Positions 35,101 to 45,344 of a stretch of DNA of 46,653 nucleotides are shown in pieces. The notes beneath the pieces are model-generated. The model saw only the letters and a list, made by a program, of their open reading frames with translations. It was not told the DNA's origin and searched no databases. A program made the translations under genes and the position numbers. The stretch spans positions 7,514 through 54,166 of the forward strand of contig VHZZ01011186.1 of NCBI GenBank assembly GCA_009801015.1. The letters are read 5' to 3'. The DNA comes from Silene noctiflora. Lineage: Eukaryota; Streptophyta; Magnoliopsida; Caryophyllales; Caryophyllaceae. The stretch's first letter is position 1. Every line of letters begins with the position of its first letter.

Positions 35101-38100
35101 GTTTCATTGGAAGTGGAAATTATAAAATGAGTAGCTTTTGATTCCTATTCTAGAGTTCATGCAACTTGAACAAACTTCATCAATTAAGCCCTCGATTAAT
35201 CATGCCTTTTTTATCTTTATGTTTCGTCTTGCAGTTGGAACCTCATGAACCTTCAACTGTCCAAAAGGCCGTGAACCATTATCTACAGGTAGTTCAGTTC
35301 AGTCTAGAGAATAGGGTCAATAGTTTAATTGTGAACAAGACCCGTTTATTTACCTTTATTTGTTCTTATTTTGCCTTTTTCCTCTTCCTATCTCCTAGTT
35401 GTTTTTTTGTTTAAAAATTGTAGCATTGAGTTGTTTTTGGTAAAGCTGGTCAGCTTTTGAAGTAGGTTATGTAGTTGGTTTTGTCATGTGGTAAAGCAAT
35501 TTGGCTATGGATTTGCTGTGGGACAGGTTTAAACAAAAGCATCTTCTGCCTATGCAAAACCTTTGACAAATTACGTGACATCTTTAATTTTTGTGATACA
35601 AATGTTTACAAAGGATTCACCTTTGTTCTATTTTTTCTGCATTACTCTGCTGGTTTGACCATTGTAGTATCGAGTTGTTTTTGGTAAAGCTGGTCAGTTT
35701 TTGAACTAGGCTATGTGCTTGGCGTTGCTCATTTAGTAAAGTAATTTGGCTCCAGAGTCCGGATTTACTGCGGGACAGGTTTAGACAAAAGCATCTACCG
35801 CCCACGCGAAACTTTTTTCAAACAAATATGCGTCTTTGATTTTGGTGATCAATTGCTTACAAAGGATTCACCTTTGGTCTATATTTCTACCGTGCTCTGC
35901 TTGTGGCAGCCCAGGTTTGAACTTGTGAGGAATTTCCTTACATTGGGCTATTTGTTCAATTTACAACAACTTAACCTTAGCCTTTAGGCCCTCAAAGGTG
36001 GAGTTTGGATGCAACATTGTCCTTGTGTGGTAACATAGACATACTATTTCAGGAGACACATTTATAAGGACGGTATGCTGCCACTTTACAATATAAGAAG
36101 GGCATAAAGTTTGTTTGCTTTATTCAATTTCAAAGCCATGAAATATTTAGTCTCTGGTTCCTTAGAAAATTAGAGAATTCTATCTCTCATGGAATTTTTT
36201 TGACATCGGGCAAATCCAGCAGTTAACAGATAAACAAATGAGTTCATTTGTAAACATTTCGGAAGTAAATACCCAACCAGCATAGTAGATATGAGTATGC
36301 TTGATGCTCGTTTAACGCCATTAAAATTGTTCATGCGCGTGTTGTTGGTTGAGGATTCGTGGCAATCTAGGAGATCATCTAAGGAACTAATCTAAGAGTG
36401 AGGACGATGACACTGTTGATGCTTTTCTTTTGGTAAGTTTTAAAAGATGTGAGGCAGGCCAAGGCAACGAGGGCTTTAGCAAGAGCACGCGCCTTATGTA
36501 AACAATCACGAACTTAATAATTTGTTGTGCAACCATGTCTTTTTTTGTTGTCGTTGTTGTTGAGGGTTAACATCTTTGTTACTTGACTTAGTTGAAAGGA
36601 CCTCTGTATGTAATAAAGTTTCGAAGTGCGGCGTCCATGTCCGAGTGTTGAACATGATGCATGAGATAATGTAAGGGGTGCTGTAGGCGCCTTTTGGCAT
36701 TTTGGTTAATTCCTTATTTCACCTTGGTGGATAGGTGCACCAAATGTTTTTTTTTTCTAAAAGTAAGACCTGAAACCAGGTGGAGAATTTGAATCATACC
36801 TTTTCACATGAACAAGACATTTGGCTTTTTAGCGAATTATTTCGTGCACCTTTTGTTTAACACTTCAGCTATAACATCTTTTAATTGTAATAATATACTC
36901 TCTTTTTTTCTCTGTGTGGCAGAAAGAAGGTGGTGATGTTAAAATCATTGATGTTCGTAAGGTTACATCTGATTTTCATGCTAGATATAGGGCCCAAGAG
37001 CGCACGTAGGTATTTGTTTTTATCTTTTCAGATGTGTCCTACAATAAGTGCACTACTATTTCTTTCATCTTATAAAGCACTCTATTAATGAGTTTCAAAT
37101 ATAAACAACATGGATACCTTATTTTCTATGTATTCAGGCATATTTGTACTCCGGTGGCTCTTTCTTTCTTTTTTTAAAATATTTCTTGATTACTTTTATT
37201 ATCCCATCTTAGTATGAAAAGGTAGGCCTTATACCATCACTGAGATACTCACCAAATCGCTTCTGGGGCGTTAGGTGCGCCTTGTACACTGAGTGCAACT
37301 AGTGAGACACCATTACGTACTGTAACTATTATGTTTTTTTCATTTACAAAGCTCTTCCTTTTGCCCATCTTTACATGAATTATTTTTTTGAAACTATGAA
37401 CTTGTTTGAAGAACAGAGTTTTTTGGCATTTCTGACATTACCCATGCACTGCGCTCTAAAATATAGGACAATTATATTCTCCATGTAGGTATTACTATCG
37501 TCTGTTATCAGGCCCAGATCCCTTATCGACGTTTGAGAGAGACCGAGCATGGCATGTTCCTGAAGAATTAGATCTTCAAGCAATGCAGGTAGGTTTTCAG
37601 AGGTTTGTGTTGCAAGTTATGCTGAGTTGGTAGGTTTCCTTATATTTGCATTCATGTAGGATGCGTGCAAGATTCTTGCTGGACACCATGATTTCAGTTC
37701 ATTCAGAGCTGCTGGTTGTCAGGTACTTCCCAGTTCCCATCCATCCTCCATCATTAACAAGTACATGCTACTGACTCTACTTTAGGACATTCAAGCAAAT
37801 CCAGCGTTGGTATTAAATTAAAATTCCAATGCCACATATCTCCTGGAAAGTTAATTGTCTTTACGTGGCAATTGGAGAACAATGTTATGTTGCTGCAAGT
37901 GGATGCATGCTTAATTACATAAACAATGAAGGATTTTTGTGCGTTCGGAGTCATTGTAGAGACACAATTTTGACTTTATTCCTGCATTATGGTAGTCTTT
38001 TATATTATTCTTATTATAAAGTTCTAATAATAATGTAATCTCATTTTCAAGTTGTTATAAGGGTAATTGGGTAAGTTTCCTAAAGCAGGTAGGAGTTAGG

Positions 38101-39558
38101 TGCAATATAGGGGACCTACTATGAGTAGCATGAGGATACATTTTACATGACTGCTTCGTTGTATAAACTAGTAGTTCCGTTGTATCTTCATACATGACTT
38201 AAATTTTGATTGAGATTTGCTTTTCTACTTCACCTTTCTTACAAGATTTAGCTTTGTTTTAGTTCATGTTCCTTATGAATCCTTACCAAAAATCTGTCGA
38301 TGTAGGCTTCTTTCTTGGGACCCTATAGAGCCATCTATTAAATGATTTGGGGTGGGGTAGTGGCAGTTGTGGGGATGCTAGGTAGGTGGGTCTGATAGCG
38401 ACTTGGAGCCAAGTTAACCGAGGACTTCGGTAGGCTTTGGTAGGTGGTGCTAGTGTTGGAATTTGGAAGCAAACTGGTGAGTGAGGTATTGGGTAATTGT
38501 TACTTTGTGGTTCGAGAGGTGGCATGACTATTGGCGCAATGAACGAAAGTTTCTGCTCTCCTGTCAATGTTTCATTGATCTTCCATTATCACTTTAGTGG
38601 GTCCTTTGACCGTGACTGGAAAAGGAAATTTGTATGCTAATAAAATACATGTGATAAAATCAGAGGCAAAAGCTTATACATTGTGTGACCTTCCCATCAG
38701 CACATGATTTCAGTAACAAGCAGCTCCAGTTATTGTTTTATTTTCTGATGTTTAACAGGCAAGTTCACCCATAAGGACACTAGATGAATTTCACGTTCTT
38801 GAGTCTACATCCTTTCCATATTTCCCATCCAACCCAGTGCCTGAAGCAAGCGATGATGGTGCACAACATTCTTCCACATGTTTAGATCATCATCCTGAGA
38901 CTGATGCAAAAAATATTGATTCCAAGGACATTGGAAAATTTTCCAGTGGCTCTGGTCAAGAGTTTGGTGTTAAAAGAGGACATCGTTGCTTGATAGTAAA
39001 AGCACGTGCACGCGCTTTTCTGTACCATCAGGTTAGTAGTTGTCCTTTGAGAAATAGGTCTCTTCCAAATTTGTTCCAGTTTGAAAGCACGTACACACAG
39101 TCATTTGATGTGTCAATTTTTATTTAAGTCATTGAAAACAGCCCTGTGCTTTCTTAAAAAGAACTCACTCTGGTTTTAGCCGATTTAATATTTCCCAGCA
39201 AATAACATACAAACTAATCTTATTGACAATCTTTTTTTTTTCCTTTTTACAAATATCGTGATTCATTTTCATCAACTAATCTCTATGAGCTTTTCTCAGG
39301 TGAGGTTGCTTGTTGGTGTGCTCAAGTGTGTTGGCACAGGACATTTAACAGTCGCCGATGGTGCGTTTTTCCTACATTCCTTTTTCTTAACCTCGTAGCT
39401 GACTTTCAGTTTTTATTCCTATTTTTATGGTTTTTTATGGTTTTTTATGGATTGGGTTTGCAGTAAAAAAAATCCTGGACGCAAAGAATGTTGCGGCTGC
39501 AAGACCCATGGCCCCTGCCTGTGGCTTATACTTGGGCCATGTCAAGTATGATCTTTGA
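32157..39558 (+). CDS. tRNA pseudouridine synthase, TruA family
   Basis: Ten exons: 32157-32420, 33621-33677, 34583-34660, 35235-35288, 36923-37005, 37489-37588, 37660-37722, 38759-39031, 39300-39360, 39464-39558. The sum is 1128 nt, 375 residues. The catalytic aspartate is Asp108 in SSRTDTGVHAL, completed across introns 2-3, the TruA signature. RYLIAIEYIGTRFSGSQ is the domain start. FHARYRAQERTYYYRLL, GHHDFSSFRAAGCQ and ARAFLYHQVRLLVGVL are other family blocks. TruA enzymes isomerise uridine to pseudouridine in the tRNA anticodon arm (38-40). The first ~50 residues are hydrophilic with a run of Glu from a gaa/gag microsatellite (about 32266-32300). Translation could instead begin at Met50 or Met57. 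Organelle targeting is possible but not evident. A partial second copy lies at 45345 onward. Confidence 0.94.
32447..32945. repeat. ~231-bp tandem duplication in intron 1 of the pseudouridine synthase gene
   Basis: Copy 1 (32447-32677) and copy 2 (32678 to about 32945) both begin tgttttgtttgatttt. They share blocks such as tggaaatgtgg, taggtaaagaaatg and gtaaacaaatgattagga. Copy 2 carries a complete small Stowaway-like MITE (about 32813-32896); copy 1 keeps only its right part (about 32566-32608). Confidence 0.75.
32813..32896. mobile_element. small Stowaway-like MITE in intron
   Basis: The left end ctctctctgtcccggtca mirrors the right end, where gattaggatggaggga reads inward, and both arms run into a ..gttta/taaac.. 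block. About 84 bp, no coding capacity. Confidence 0.6.
34266..34389. repeat. 62-bp tandem duplication in intron 2 of the pseudouridine synthase gene
   Basis: Two adjacent copies of a segment starting cctacaaagaatcatcaagc and ending ataacacacttc, at about 34266-34327 and 34328-34389. They differ by roughly one base, so the duplication is recent. Confidence 0.88.
35417..35910. repeat. ~244-bp tandem duplication in intron 4 of the pseudouridine synthase gene
   Basis: Copy 1 (35417-35660) and copy 2 (35661 to about 35910) start attgtag.at.gagttg. They share ttggtaaagctggtcag, gggacaggttta, acaaaagcatct and acaaaggattcaccttt. They are clearly diverged, so older than the 62-bp duplication. Confidence 0.85.
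39425..39450. repeat. short tandem repeat before last exon
   Basis: Three units of ttatggtttt in intron 9, just upstream of the last acceptor at 39463. Confidence 0.7.
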
Positions 39559-41006
39559 TGGACACAGTAACCTCTTGTTTTCAGGCATGATAACAAGGTC
39601 ATTATTATAGCTCACATGTTCGATGTTGGTGTATCCTCATGCTGCTGTTCTCTTGGAATTTCTACGACTAAGATAAAATTTCGTAGACTAAACAAAAATT
39701 CATTACATAAATGGAGCTGATTTGAGGAATTAGGAACAGATACCCTTAAAGGTAGTAGTAGCTCGTCTAGGATCAGATCAGACACCAAATCTAATGTTTC
39801 TACAAGGAGATAATTCAAAGCTCGGCATTAGTTTTTGATTGGTTCAAGATTAGAATTTTAAGGTATCCGACTTCCCCCATTATACGATTAGCTATCAGAT
39901 TAGAAAAATTTAGAAAGTATTAGAATGCTGGAGTTAACTGTTATTTGTTCTGATCTCATATGACATGATCTGCATGACTGGTATTTCAAATACGAGGATG
40001 TTCTAAATCAAACCCAATACTAATCTTGTTCAAAGTGGTATTGGTCGTATTTATGATCTAAAGATTACCATTCTGTTGTCCGATTTTGAGATCAATATTC
40101 AACCGACGTTGAATTGCTTGCCATTGGCAGTTGGCACTTCTAAGATTCCCAATAGAAGATATACATTAGAATTGCAGACAGGCTGTGTTTAGGGTGAAAG
40201 GCAGGTATGCCTGACATTTTCAACAATTCTATGGGATAATTGTTGGTTTACTGGTCTCTTTTCGACGTGGAAGCACGTATGTTGATCTGTATGGCAATGT
40301 GCATGTTTTTAATTTGTACGTCTGCTAAATATTAGTAGTTGTATGGCTAGTACCTATCATGACAACTCATGATATATCGAGAGGAGAATATATTCTTAGG
40401 TCAATATCAGGCTCGAAATGAATAATATGGAGTACTCCGTATTAGATTAGAATCGTCTGAAGATCCTCTTTATTTATTTGGAAGAAATGGAGGGCTTGTT
40501 AACGGATAAATATAGGGCGATTGGCGAGGAAGTAGATTTGTTTAAGATTAAATTTCGACCATTGATTTGGGAATAAAGAGTTTTAATAAAGATTCATATG
40601 GTATGATTCTTACTTTATAACTAGAAAATAACTACTATCTGCCTTGTTGAGCTCGGGCTTGAATTATTTGTTCAAGCTCAACTCAAGCTCGGACTCGAGA
40701 TCATTTTGACTGAGCACGATTCCCAACTTTGACAAAGTCGATTCCCAGCTAAAATCATTTGACACCCTTAGGCCTTGCCCCTTCCTCAACAGACATACAT
40801 ACGAGCACTCTTATCTGCCTTTAGACGAGATTCACACTTATTATTTTGACCTATCTCCCTCGTTTTATTTTATTTTATTTTACAAGGTCGAGAGTTCTAT
40901 ATAAGAATTGGAAGAATTGATCTAAAAACCAGGCCAAACAAAAAAAACACAAATTTGGCTGGTATTTGCAAAAACAAATACCAAAGTTAAAAGAAATAGT
41001 AGAGAA
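39559..41006. other. intergenic between pseudouridine synthase and VOC genes
   Basis: It contains the 3' UTR of the upstream gene and the promoter of the downstream one. A ttttattttatttta run lies near 40864. I see no gene or well-defined element. Confidence 0.5.
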
Positions 41007-41714
41007 ATGGGAAGTTTAGTATATGAAAGTCCTATAACAAGATCAACAACAGCAGCATTGCCTCTCCTCTGTTTGAATCACATTTCCTATGTCTGTAAAT
41101 CTGTACCTGATTCTGTCAGATTTTATGTTGATGTCTTGGGTTTTGTTCTCATCAAACGTCCTTCTTCTTTAGACTTCGGCGGAGCTTGGTAAGTCACATT
41201 TTACGCCTTTACTTCCTCCGTCTTAATCATTTTTTTTATCTTTCAGTAAATAGTTGAGTCGGAAAAAGTATATCAGTAGCATTACATTCATTTCCCTTAG
41301 CATTGAGTATTTGCGTTGGATAGAAATTTTTTTTGCCGTGTTTTAATCAAAAGTAAACAAATGATTGGAACGTACAGAGAATTAATTTTAGTGTATTTAT
41401 TTTTCAGGTTGTTCAACCATGGGATAGGAATCCATTTGTTAGCATCAGACAATAACCTGCAACAAAAGACAAGGAAGATCATAAATCCAAAGGACAATCA
41501 CATATCCTTCCAATGCTCAGACATGAATGTTGTGATTGAAAAATTAGAGGATATGGGAATCGAATACGAGACCGCGATAGTCGAAGAAGATGGCATTAAG
41601 GTTGATCAACTTTTTTTCCATGACCCAGATGGTTACATGGTTGAGATATGCAATTGTGATAATATTCCTGTTATTCCTCTTTCTGTTTGCCCTCTTAAAA
41701 GACTATCAATCTAG
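41007..41714 (+). CDS. glyoxalase-I-like VOC-superfamily protein (GLYI4/GLYI7 type)
   Basis: Two exons, 41007-41188 and 41408-41714, with a 219-bp phase-2 intron that splits a Trp codon (GGAW|LF); 162 residues. A single VOC domain starts at CLNHISYVCKSV. The metal-binding positions are His25 (LNHIS), His92 (DNHISFQC) and Glu140 (MVEICN). Other plant-typical blocks are LFNHGIGIHLL, INPKDNHISF and VDQLFFHDPDGYMVEICNCD. This text matches the plant GLYI4/GLYI7/GLYI11-like group, linked in Arabidopsis to methylglyoxal handling and stress. Whether this short group has real glyoxalase activity is unsettled, so the substrate is inference. No targeting peptide is obvious, so it is probably cytosolic. 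Confidence 0.92.
41211..41371. mobile_element. degraded Stowaway-like MITE in VOC intron
   Basis: cttcctccgtcttaatcat near 41212 and gtaaacaaatgattggaacg near 41353 resemble the two inward-facing ends of the MITEs elsewhere in the window. It occupies most of the intron. The ends are decayed. Confidence 0.4.
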
Positions 41715-42901
41715 TTGCACCAAATTAAGTTTGATGTCGAATTGGTCATGGTATCAAATCTCGGTTTTGGTTTGGTTTCGAATTTGGTCCGTTTTTGTAC
41801 AAGAGCAAAGGTTTGTTTAGAATGTAAATTATGTGACACCAGTTACTATTATTATTTTTTTTTTTTTCATTTTGAATAAAAATGAAAAAAACTTCGACGA
41901 TGATATAGAGTAATATATTTCATATCTATATTGTTTGTAATTTTTATATTAAAGAAAAGATTGTGAAATGAGACTAATGTTTTTTCATTTTATTAGATAA
42001 CTAGTATAGAGCCCGCACAAATGTACGATTTTTTAGATAATAATGTACAAAGACCCTAAATAGGGATGATAGTGGCCAGACCCATTGCCATATCTAGACT
42101 AACATCGTGCTAACCTTTATTTGCGTACTTGGTGTTATATTGGTGTCACATTTTTGAGTGGGTCAATTATTATTATCAATCCTACTAGTCTAGAGTCTGT
42201 CTAGACTTGATAAAATTGACCTGATTCGAATGACCCGACCCGATAAGGTTGACCTGATACTCGAAAATTACCTGAAATATATGAAACGAATTGACCCGAT
42301 AGACCCTACCCAATGTGACCCGACTTGAATGACCAAAAATGACATGAAATGACTTAATTAAGGCAAAATCATGACCCAAAATTACCCAAACGACTCGACC
42401 TAAAATGACCCGATCCGAAGTCACCCAATCCAAAATAACCCAACCCAAACCCACTCCAATGACCCAATTTCCAGGTCTCCCTACTACTAACCTAATCTCA
42501 TGGGCATTTAGTTTGAAGATACCCCCGGATGTAGTTCTCCTCTAAAGATGGGTTATTTTAGTTATTTCAAAAAGACGAGAATTTAAGACCATTTTACATC
42601 TAAAGCCTAATTATGATTAGTTTTGAAAAACAAGTTACTATAAACGGTAAAACTAGCTGGACCAATGCAAATTTGTGGTTACATTTGATCCATAAAATGG
42701 TCACAAAATGCCGTCTTTTTTAAATTACGGAAATGAAATGGTCCGTGAAACAAGAATAAAGTTAACAAGGTATGAGTTGCGGGTGGAGTGGGAGTCAGTA
42801 AAGTGAGTGAGGGAATAAAGCAAAAAGTAAAAGCACCCTCAGAGCTCACACTAAGCTTAAAAATAGCAGATTCACAGCGCAAATCAGGCATTACGGCAGC
42901 C
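41715..42901. other. intergenic between VOC and glucanase genes
   Basis: It holds the VOC 3' UTR, a T-run at 41852-41868, a possible transposon-end motif (ctagtatagagcccgcac near 42002), the GACCCGA tract (42200-42460) and the glucanase promoter. The frame upstream of the glucanase ATG is open back to 42788 but does not look like coding sequence. Confidence 0.5.
42200..42460. repeat. degenerate GACCCGA minisatellite-like tract
   Basis: Irregular recurrence of tgacccga, tgacccaa, cgacttga and aatgacc with ~10-15 bp spacing. It is the longest such tract in the window and non-coding. Confidence 0.65.
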
Positions 42902-44503
42902 ATGAAATTGGCATTCACCTATGGAGTTGAGTTTAGTTGTGCAGCATTCGCCTTATCGAAACTCGTAATCCTAGTGCTACTTATATCAGGTAAATAAATA
43001 TAGTACTAATCCTTGCTCTTACTGTGATTTTGGGTATTATTGAATCGAACTGAGCTGAGCTGAACTGAACTGAAACAGGCGGTGTAGGAGTGGAGTCACT
43101 GGGAATAAACTACGGACAGATAGCGAACAACCTGCCGGCCCCGGACAAGGTAGTGGGGCTGGTAAAAGGTATAGGAGCAAGCAAGGTGAAGCTGTATGAT
43201 GCAGACCCCAAAGTGCTAAAGGCCTTTGCAAAGACAGGGATCCAATTCACGGTGAGCCTTGGGAATGAATACATGTCGCAGATGAGAGACGGGAAGGCGG
43301 CTTTGGATTGGGTTAAAAAGAATGTGGAGTGCCACCTGCCAGATACTAACATCAGTTGCATTCTGATCGGTAATGAGGTGCTGACCTTGAATGACAGTAC
43401 CCTTACTTCAAGCCTTCTTCCTGCAATGCAGAACATTCATGCTGCTCTGGTGGCTCTGCAGCTGGACAGCAGAGTCTGGGTCACCACAGCCCATAACCTG
43501 GCTATCCTGCAGACATCTTACCCTCCATCTGCTGGGACTTTTCAGCCCGATCTGGGAGGCTGTCTCACCCAGATCCTTAACTTCAATGCCAAAACAGGCT
43601 CCCCTTTCCTCATCAATGCTTACCCATACTTTGCCTATAAGGCCAGCCCTGGGCAGGTTTCGCTAGATTATGTTCTCGGTCAGGGACAGGGGGGAGTGCT
43701 TGACCCTGGTTCAGGCCTCCGCTATGACAATATGCTTCTGGCTCAGGTGGATGCTGTGTATGCTGCCATGGGCCCTAATTTCAGCAAGAGGGTATCAGTT
43801 CAAGTGTCTGAGACTGGGTGGCCTTCGAAAGGGGACCCCGATGAGTCTGGGGCAACCCCTGAGAATGCCAAGAAGTATAATGCTAACATAATCAAACTCA
43901 TCAAGCAGAGACAGGGAAAAGGCAGCCCAATGAGGCCTTACTGTGATCTCAACATTTTCATATTTGCGCTTTTCAACGAGAACATGAAACCTGGCCCGAC
44001 TTCTGAGAGAAATTACGGTTTGTTCAAGCCTGACGGCTCTCCAGCTTATTCCCTCGGTTTCCCTGCCATTCAAGCTGTTGCCAATACTTCTTCTGATGGC
44101 GATACTACTCCTGACACTGATGCTCCTACTCCTACTTCTACCTCTCCTTCATCTACTGGTTACCTCTCCATTTCCTTTGCCACGGTTAGTGTCTAATTCT
44201 GTTTCTTTCGTATGTTCCCGACTTTTTCTGCAATAGATATTTGGTATAGCCTGCACGGTAAGGCAAAAGTGCTAGCGTATGCCACCGGCCTCTCTGTCAT
44301 CTAAAGCTGTAAAGTGTCAAGGACTTAAAAGCATTAGATTCCTATCAAGGTCACATTGCTTTTAGTAAAAACAAATTACATTTGTGTTCTTTTATTATTC
44401 CGTATTTAATATTTGGATGCGGGTTTGATGACAGGAAAGCTATCCATCTGGTGGCCTCTTTCTTATTTCGTCATTGCTGTTGATTAAACTGCTGCTCCTC
44501 TAG
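42902..44503 (+). CDS. glucan endo-1,3-beta-glucosidase, GH17, GPI-anchored
   Basis: Three exons: 42902-42989, 43079-44184, 44435-44503; 1263 nt, 420 residues. The signal peptide (LVILVLLISG core) spans the first phase-1 intron. The GH17 barrel begins ESLGINYGQIANNLP. The proton donor is Glu129 in ILIGNEVL and the nucleophile Glu274 in VQVSETGWPSKG; FALFNENMKPGP and NYGLFKPDG end the domain. A Ser/Thr/Pro-rich linker (~365-398) follows, then exon 3 codes SYPSGGLFLISSLLLIKLLL, a hydrophobic end typical of a GPI-attachment signal. There is no X8/CBM43 domain. Such enzymes cut callose at the plasma membrane or wall, some at plasmodesmata. If the second intron is not spliced, the protein ends ..FATVSV without the anchor. 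The ATG at 42902 is chosen because the signal peptide follows it directly. Confidence 0.93.
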
Positions 44504-45344
44504 ATTAGATACCAATTCACAAGCTCCAAGTATCGCAGCTCGAGAATGGTTGAATACCTTGTGTCTTGTTACCACTGAGAGATTGAGGCTATGAAACAGA
44601 CGAGTTATGTAGTTCAGGTTTAGGCTTGGGGCCGGGGATAGAAATATTGAAGATCAATTTATGTACTGTATCCTCGCTAAAAAGACAACTTTTATTGGTT
44701 ATTGATTGTATGCTCCATTTCATTTTGCCCCTTTCTTTCTATTATTGAGCTATTCTCATTCTTTTTGTGCTACAATCGTGTTGCTTCTACTTTTCCCCTT
44801 TCTTCTGCAACATGCAACACAGCCAGCTCAGGTATGATCAAAATTTTGCATCTGTAAGCATCCTTAAATACCGCAAACTTGATTATTTCAATCACTGAAA
44901 AAACTGAGGATTGATTAACCATGTAGCCCTTCTTGGGAGTATATTGTTTGTCTGAAAAGTTCATCTCATAATGTCATAGTTGTGCATTTGCTGGTTGTTG
45001 CCATAAATAGCTACAAAATTTACTTCACGAAGAATACATTAAGTAATAGGAATATTTATAATAGTTGGGCTTCAACCATTACCTTAAGGTTTTGGTTGAG
45101 ATGGTTCATATATCATGGTATCAGAGCCAGTGTGACCGAAGGTCACGGGTTCGAATCCCGACAACCTCAAAACTCCTCAAAAACTCACGAAGTGAAACCT
45201 CAGCACATGGTACGGGGGAGCCTGTGCATTAACAAGCCCAATGGGCATTTGAGTGAGGGAGCGTAATAGGAATATTTATAATATTTATAATAGTTGGGCC
45301 TCAACCACAACGTAGTTACCCAAGTCACAGTGGGCAGAGGTCTT
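44504..45344. other. 3' flank of glucanase gene
   Basis: Glucanase 3' UTR and spacer, then a short LTR-type fossil (45040-45312). No gene is seen. Confidence 0.5.
45040..45312 (+). mobile_element. short LTR retroelement fossil, TRIM-like, incomplete
   Basis: A segment ending ..atatatca is followed by tggtatcagagcc (45116-45128), the usual plant LTR-element primer-binding site for initiator-type Met-tRNA. The segment before it (from about 45047) starts aataggaatatttataat and includes agttgggc.tcaacca, which recurs at about 45265-45312, as expected for terminal repeats. A purine-rich gagtgagggagcg precedes the second copy. No protein-coding part is present, as in TRIM elements. The element is incomplete. 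The stretch after the primer site resembles a tRNA T-arm (gggttcgaatccc), so a SINE reading is possible but less likely. Confidence 0.6.

Noticed and set aside
42788-42901. N-terminal extension of the glucanase
   Set aside because: The frame is open, but it starts with a non-ATG codon and is polar; the ATG at 42902 is followed by a proper signal peptide.
43391-43891. Overlapping open frames within the glucanase exon
   Set aside because: They are shadows of the GH17 coding sequence in other frames with no recognisable motif.
45116-45175. A tRNA gene
   Set aside because: A T-arm-like piece is present, but there is no full cloverleaf or acceptor stem, and the upstream part is an LTR-type primer site.
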